Shown: piece by piece, positions 59,449 through 64,000 of the stretch
Numbering within the stretch: position 1 is the stretch's first letter
Layout: the number at the start of each line of letters is the position of its first letter
NCBI GenBank assembly: GCA_022845955.1
Contig: AP025576.1
Coordinates: forward strand, 682,001-746,000
Length of the DNA: 64,000 bases
Reading direction: 5' to 3'
Origin: Lachnospiraceae bacterium
GTDB lineage: Bacteria; Bacillota; Clostridia; Lachnospirales; Lachnospiraceae
Program-made: the position numbers and the translations under genes
Notes under the pieces: model-generated
Databases searched by the model: none
What the model saw: the letters and a program-made list of their open reading frames with translations, nothing else
Told to the model about the DNA's origin: nothing

Positions 59449-61224
59449 ATGGGGATAAGGCACAGCATTTTTGGAATTGCAAGTTTGTTTTTATTCGTAA
59501 TTTGTTCTGTCTTTTTTATAAAATTAGAAGCTGTTGATAAGGAACAGGATTCCGGCATTTTGAGTCAGGTAGGATTTGAAGTGGCCGGAGAGGGTAGGTT
59601 TTACAGAATAGCAGTAAATAAGGCAGACAAAGATGATTTATATTATGCTTTTTTACCGTCATATACAGATGTGGGCAGGATAAGAATGAGCATTCATGGC
59701 GGCGGCAAAGTGAATATAAATGGAACCGATATAGTTGATGGGGATTATCTGGACAAGTTTGAAACTAATCAAGAATATAGTATTGTTTTATACTCTCCGA
59801 AAAATAAAATAACAGAACAGGCAAACATACAATTTCTGGTTTCTGCAAATTTACCCGCTGTTTATATAACAACCAAAAGCGGAAGCATGGAGTATATAAA
59901 TTCTGAAAAAGGAAATAAGGAAAGCGGATTTATTACTATTACCTCGGAAAATGGTAAAGAAGTTTATTCCGATAAGATGGATAAGCTGGGCGGTAGAGGA
60001 AATACATCCTGGGAGGTGCCCAAAAAGTCTTACAGCTTAGAAACCCATTCCAATGCGGGCCTGCTGGGAATGAAGGATGCAAAGAAGTGGATACTGATTG
60101 CAAATTTTTACGATGGCGCAATCATAAGAAATAAAATAGGATTTCAGCTGGCAGACAGGACAGGGCTTCTTTATACACCGGACAGCAGATTCATAGATTT
60201 ATATATAAATGAACAGTATTGGGGCCTATATCAATTAACCGAACGAATTGAAGTGAATGGAAACAGAATTGCTATTAATGATGGATATTTAATGGAGGTC
60301 GATTATCCGGAGCGGGCCATATATGAAAAAAATGTTATTTATCTTGAAAACGGACAACCTATTGTCATACATAATCCCAAAAAAATTACGGAAAGCCAAT
60401 ATCTGTTTCTGGATAGTTGGTACGAAGAAATGTTAGCTGCTTTATATGCCGAGGATTATGTTAACCCGGATACGGGAAAAGGTATTTTCGAGTATCTGGA
60501 TAAGGAATCATTTGCCAGGATGTATCTGATTGAAGAAATCTTTGAAGATTTGGATATGGGTGTGACAAGCCATTATATGTATAAAGGAAAAGAGGATGAA
60601 AGTCTGTTGTACGATGGTCCCGTATGGGATTTGGACAATACAATGGGGAGAGGTTTTGATCTGAGAAATGAATTTTTTGCCATCAATAATTCTTTGACAT
60701 CCAATCAAATAAGCAGGTGGTATGCGAGACTTTGCGGGAATGAAGAATTTAGTCAGGCTGTGTTTACGGAGTGGGAGAAGCGTGTACGGCCTGCCTTATC
60801 GGAAATCGTGGATACGGAAATCGATGAATTAATCATGACTTTGGGACCTTCCATCAACATGGATAAGCTTTGCTGGCCTGGTAAAAGAAGTATATTTATG
60901 CCGGAAGCCAGTTTGGAAACAAATGTCTTATTTTTGGAATCCTATCTTCAGGAACGGTTGGAATTCTTGGATACCTCATTTTCTTATAAGAAGGACGAAA
61001 CAATATCTTTTATGAAGTCTCAGGCAAATACGCTTCCTGCTTTAGAGAGAATTGAGGAATTCCAGCTTCCTGATGATACTGGAGCTGTTAGCACACCTCA
61101 TTCGGAAAATGGAATATCAGACTTTATTTTCAGCAGACATGGCATTATACTGTTTACGTTACTGGTGATTATATTAATTTTACTAATAGCTGCAGATTTA
61201 AAGAGGAATAGAAAAATCAGATGA
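59449..61224 (+). CDS. CotH-family kinase, copy 2
   Basis: A 591-residue CotH-like protein. It has an N-terminal signal-anchor (about 5-24) and a second hydrophobic helix near the C-terminus (about 563-583), which copy 1 lacks. The kinase core has GGRGNTSWEVPKKSYSLE at about 180-197, WILIANFYDGAIIRNKIG, FIDLYINEQYWGLYQLTER and the ion-binding VWDLDNTMGRGFD near 393-405. GGAGGG close before the ATG at 59449 decides the start; upstream in-frame ATGs lack ribosome sites. It overlaps the VTC gene by four bases. It is the second of two such triads bracketing the polysaccharide operon. Confidence 0.85.
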   Translation: MGIRHSIFGIASLFLFVICSVFFIKLEAVDKEQDSGILSQVGFEVAGEGRFYRIAVNKADKDDLYYAFLPSYTDVGRIRMSIHGGGKVNINGTDIVDGDYLDKFETNQEYSIVLYSPKNKITEQANIQFLVSANLPAVYITTKSGSMEYINSEKGNKESGFITITSENGKEVYSDKMDKLGGRGNTSWEVPKKSYSLETHSNAGLLGMKDAKKWILIANFYDGAIIRNKIGFQLADRTGLLYTPDSRFIDLYINEQYWGLYQLTERIEVNGNRIAINDGYLMEVDYPERAIYEKNVIYLENGQPIVIHNPKKITESQYLFLDSWYEEMLAALYAEDYVNPDTGKGIFEYLDKESFARMYLIEEIFEDLDMGVTSHYMYKGKEDESLLYDGPVWDLDNTMGRGFDLRNEFFAINNSLTSNQISRWYARLCGNEEFSQAVFTEWEKRVRPALSEIVDTEIDELIMTLGPSINMDKLCWPGKRSIFMPEASLETNVLFLESYLQERLEFLDTSFSYKKDETISFMKSQANTLPALERIEEFQLPDDTGAVSTPHSENGISDFIFSRHGIILFTLLVIILILLIAADLKRNRKIR

Positions 61225-61919
61225 GAGAGCAAGGCACAGGTAAGTACCGCTATGAAATAAAATATGTCTGTTCCGACTTACAGATGCTGCAAATGGAAGA
61301 AAAAATAAGTGTCATTCTTGCCAGGGATCCTCATGTGGGGGGTAATGGCTTTTATACTATAAGAAGCCTGTATTTTGATGATTACTATAACAGTGCATTT
61401 TATGAAAAGGAGGATGGAAACAACCCGAGAGAAAAGTACCGGCTCCGGTATTATAATAACGATAAAAGCCGCATTCACTTGGAAATTAAAAAAAAGGCAG
61501 GAGCAAAGATACAGAAGGAATCCTCTCCTGTTACAGAAAAAGAAGCGGAGGCCATGGCAGAAGGACAGTGGACCGAGATTGCAGGCAGTTCATCCAGGGT
61601 GGTACAGAAATTTTTTCTGAATGGTATGACCCGTATATTCCGTCCTAAAATTATTGTGGAATATGACAGAGTGCCATATATATGCAGGGAAGGAAATGTA
61701 AGGATTACATTTGATAAAAATATACGATCTTCTTCTCAGGTAGAGGAATTTTGGAAGGAAGACCTGGCCACACGTCCTGTTATGCCATCCGGACAACATT
61801 TGCTGGAGGTAAAATTCGACGAATTTTTGCCTGACTATATTTATAATACATTGCAGATGGAACATATGGTGCAAACTGCGTTTTCCAAGTATTATCTCTG
61901 CCGAAAATATACAATTTAA
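61221..61919 (+). CDS. VTC-domain (polyphosphate polymerase-like) protein, copy 2
   Basis: A 232-residue VTC domain. Segments YRYEIKYVC, IRSLYFDDYYN, KYRLRYYNND, HLEIKKKAG, VEYDRVPYI, VRITFDKNIRS and LLEVKFDEFLPDYI keep the basic/acidic tunnel pattern of the family. It is homologous to the gene at 29524 at the same position of its triad but clearly diverged. ATGA coupling to CotH copy 2. Confidence 0.88.
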   Translation: MREQGTGKYRYEIKYVCSDLQMLQMEEKISVILARDPHVGGNGFYTIRSLYFDDYYNSAFYEKEDGNNPREKYRLRYYNNDKSRIHLEIKKKAGAKIQKESSPVTEKEAEAMAEGQWTEIAGSSSRVVQKFFLNGMTRIFRPKIIVEYDRVPYICREGNVRITFDKNIRSSSQVEEFWKEDLATRPVMPSGQHLLEVKFDEFLPDYIYNTLQMEHMVQTAFSKYYLCRKYTI

Positions 61920-61936
61920 AGAAATGAGGTTCAGAA

Positions 61937-62611
61937 ATGGGTTTTGCAGATATCTTTAAAAAATCTTTCCTTGAAGGCTTTTCCAGCATGGAGCTTGGCT
62001 TTAAGGAAATTATGGTAGTGTTCTTTATTACGGCCTGTTTGGCCTTCTATATCTTTTTAATATATCGTACCGTTACAAGACGGACTTTTTACTCTAAAAA
62101 TTTTAATATTTCACTTGCTATGTTATGTATGATAACATCAGCGGTGATATTGACTATACAGTTCAGCATCGTAATTTCCCTCGGTATGGTAGGTGCGCTT
62201 TCCATTGTCAGATTTCGTACCGCTATTAAAGATCCGATGGATCTGGTTTTTTTGTTCTGGTCTATAAGTGTGGGAATTATCTGCGGGGCCGGCCTGGCGG
62301 AGGTGGCTGTTATTTTGTCACTTATAGTTACTTTGGGAATCCTGCTGCTGGATAAAATGCCGGCAGTATCGACCCCAATGCTGCTTGTAGTTAATGCAGA
62401 CAGCTGTGATGCAGAAGAGCAGATTCTTGCTGCGGTCAGGAAATACAGCAAGTATAGTAAAGTTAAATCCAGAAACATGTCAGGAAGCAAGATGAGCATG
62501 ATCGTCGAACTACGGACAAAAAATGAAAGTCAGCTTATCAAAGAAGTGAACGGGCTGGAACATATGCTTTCCGTTTCCCTGTTGGCGCATGACGGCGAAG
62601 CGACGTACTGA
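61937..62611 (+). CDS. DUF4956 membrane protein, copy 2
   Basis: A 224-residue protein with four membrane helices and a soluble C-terminal domain. SLGMVGALSIVRFRTAIKDP and LVFLFWSISVGIICGAGL are almost identical to copy 1 at 30234, the best-conserved part of either triad, while the C-terminal domains differ more. GAAATGAGG precedes the ATG. It closes the second triad, and the YfhO-like gene follows after 23 bases. Confidence 0.9.
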   Translation: MGFADIFKKSFLEGFSSMELGFKEIMVVFFITACLAFYIFLIYRTVTRRTFYSKNFNISLAMLCMITSAVILTIQFSIVISLGMVGALSIVRFRTAIKDPMDLVFLFWSISVGIICGAGLAEVAVILSLIVTLGILLLDKMPAVSTPMLLVVNADSCDAEEQILAAVRKYSKYSKVKSRNMSGSKMSMIVELRTKNESQLIKEVNGLEHMLSVSLLAHDGEATY

Positions 62612-62634
62612 TAGAAAAGAAAAAGAGAAGATAA

Positions 62635-64000
62635 ATGAAGTCTGATAAACGTATAACTGCCATAGTGAAAAAAGGATTACATTCCGATTACCTGAAAATT
62701 TTTATAATGAATTTTATGATAGCCATGCTCAGCTTTGCCCTTCTAATGATAAGGGGAAATGGTATTTTTACATTGAGTAATGATTTCAATGAACAGCAGA
62801 TACCGTTTCATATGCTTGCAAATAATTCCCTGAAAAACGGCGGGTTCCTGTGGAACTGGAGTATCGATCTGGGTTCCAGTTTTGTGGGGGCGTTAGGGTT
62901 TTATGTGCTGGGAAGCCCTTTCGCATGGATATCCTTTTTGTTCCCTGCCAAATATTATCCTTTTCTTGTGGGCTGGCTGTACATGATGAAATATGCGGCT
63001 GCAGGCACCCTGGCTTATGGATATATAAAGCGCTTTACAAGCAAAAAGTATGCTGCGCTGGGAGCTGTGCTGTATGCCTTTTCCGGCTTTCAGTGCGTAA
63101 ATCTTATTTTTCACCATTTTCACGATGCCGTGGCATTTTTCCCCCTTTTGTTAATCGGATATGAAAAACTGGCGAAAGAAGGGAAAAAGGGGATACTGGC
63201 ATTCGCTGTGTTTGTGAATGCTTTAGTGAATTATTACTTTTTTATTCAGGAAGTAATCTTTCTCATCCTGTATTTTTTATGCAGAGAGGGCATCCATCTA
63301 TGGAAGAAACGGAAGCTGATAGGAAGCTGTTTCGCAGAGGGGATCCTGGGAGTGGGAATGGCAGGTATCGTTTTTATCCCTTCGGTTCTCTTTACGATGC
63401 AAAATCCCCGAATTACCAGACTGCTCCCTGTGGATCATTGGATTTATTCAGGAAACAGGGATTTTTTACAGATAATACGTACCCTGCTGTTCCCGGGAGA
63501 ACTGATGTGTTCGCAGTCTTGTATTAAAGAGTATGACTGGACATCCTGGTCCGCTTACCTGCCGATGATTGGGCTTTCACTGGTTTTGTGCTATATTCTG
63601 AAAAATTGGAAAAACTGGTTGGGAAGGATTTTGCTGATTGGTATCGTCGCCACAGGGATACCCCTTATAAACAGTGCTTTTGGCATGTTTTCGGATACGA
63701 ATTATCATCGGTGGCTGTATATGCTTATTTTATTAATGAGCCTGGCTTCAGCCATAGTTATGGAAAACAGAAAAGACTACCCGATAAAGAAGGTATCCTT
63801 TCTCCTGTTTCTATTTATGTGTTTTATAACAATCGGCTCTTTTTGGTGGTCTGAAAACAAATTTCAGCTCATATATCAGCCCAAGGTATTCCTTGTCTGG
63901 TCAATAACCGGGATCATGGGTGTTCTGCTGACATGTTTGATCACTTTTGGGATAATGAAAGAGAGAAGTTACTTTTTCTGTATGTGCTGCGCTGTGATAA
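62635..64000 (+). CDS. YfhO-like multi-spanning membrane protein (partial)
   Basis: A frame starts with ATG at 62635 (AGAGAAG upstream) and stays open to the window end, giving at least 455 residues. The product has an N-terminal helix, an extracytoplasmic SNDFNEQQIPFHML loop with acidic and Gln residues, and many further hydrophobic helices with charged loops, as in YfhO/GT-C-type membrane glycosyltransferases. Bacillus YfhO is linked to glycosylation of lipoteichoic acid. It is probably co-transcribed with the second CotH-VTC-DUF4956 triad. The C-terminus is outside the window. Confidence 0.75.
   Translation, partial: MKSDKRITAIVKKGLHSDYLKIFIMNFMIAMLSFALLMIRGNGIFTLSNDFNEQQIPFHMLANNSLKNGGFLWNWSIDLGSSFVGALGFYVLGSPFAWISFLFPAKYYPFLVGWLYMMKYAAAGTLAYGYIKRFTSKKYAALGAVLYAFSGFQCVNLIFHHFHDAVAFFPLLLIGYEKLAKEGKKGILAFAVFVNALVNYYFFIQEVIFLILYFLCREGIHLWKKRKLIGSCFAEGILGVGMAGIVFIPSVLFTMQNPRITRLLPVDHWIYSGNRDFLQIIRTLLFPGELMCSQSCIKEYDWTSWSAYLPMIGLSLVLCYILKNWKNWLGRILLIGIVATGIPLINSAFGMFSDTNYHRWLYMLILLMSLASAIVMENRKDYPIKKVSFLLFLFMCFITIGSFWWSENKFQLIYQPKVFLVWSITGIMGVLLTCLITFGIMKERSYFFCMCCAVI

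Overview
The window looks like the chromosome of a Gram-positive gut-type clostridium of the family Lachnospiraceae. The evidence is strong AGGAGG-type ribosome sites, a YesM/YesN-type sensor pair driving a sugar ABC importer, lipoprotein binding proteins, and CotH/VTC/DUF4956 genes beside a surface-polysaccharide locus. Genus is not resolved. Coding DNA is moderate in GC for most of the window and becomes clearly AT-richer in the polysaccharide region from about 43.6 to 48 kb and again from about 54.8 kb to the right end. No rRNA, tRNA, CRISPR array or recognisable transposase was seen.

Layout. (1) 0-5.2 kb: an ABC-class predicted ATPase (minus strand), a DUF2975 membrane protein with a small HTH regulator behind a Fur-box-like palindrome, and a cytoplasmic beta-lactamase-fold hydrolase. 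(2) 5.2-15.5 kb: a dipeptide/oligopeptide import and processing region: a family 5 binding lipoprotein diverging from DppBCDF-type transporter genes, a metal-dependent amidohydrolase, a LysR regulator, an Rpn-type PD-(D/E)XK protein and a dipeptide epimerase-like enolase. (3) 16-26.4 kb: a YesM/YesN two-component system, a CUT1-type carbohydrate importer without its own ATPase, a nucleoside hydrolase and a large ADP-ribosylglycohydrolase-family protein; together they suggest sensing, uptake and cleavage of a ribosyl or nucleoside-like compound. (4) 26.5-64 kb: a surface-polysaccharide island. A 23-kb run of co-directional genes (31.6-54.8 kb) encodes GT4, GT2, GT11 and GT17 glycosyltransferases, two AsnB-type amidotransferases, a Wzy-like polymerase, an ABC flippase-like exporter, a pyruvyltransferase, an acetyltransferase, a deacetylase-like protein and a GH105-like hydrolase. 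It is bracketed by two divergent copies of a CotH kinase - VTC domain - DUF4956 membrane protein triad (27.9-30.9 and 59.4-62.6 kb), the second followed by a YfhO-like membrane protein that runs off the window.

The least explained content is non-coding. Four intergenic elements of about 255-315 bp (1954-2207, 15563-15838, 31208-31522, 55071-55340) can each fold into one very long hairpin. They share a conserved apical core, while the stems differ between copies with base pairing kept, which points to selected RNA structure. A fifth long hairpin (23045-23298) has a different core. A smaller family of REP-like hairpins carrying a CTGAACNGTTAC-like half occurs at least seven times just behind stop codons.
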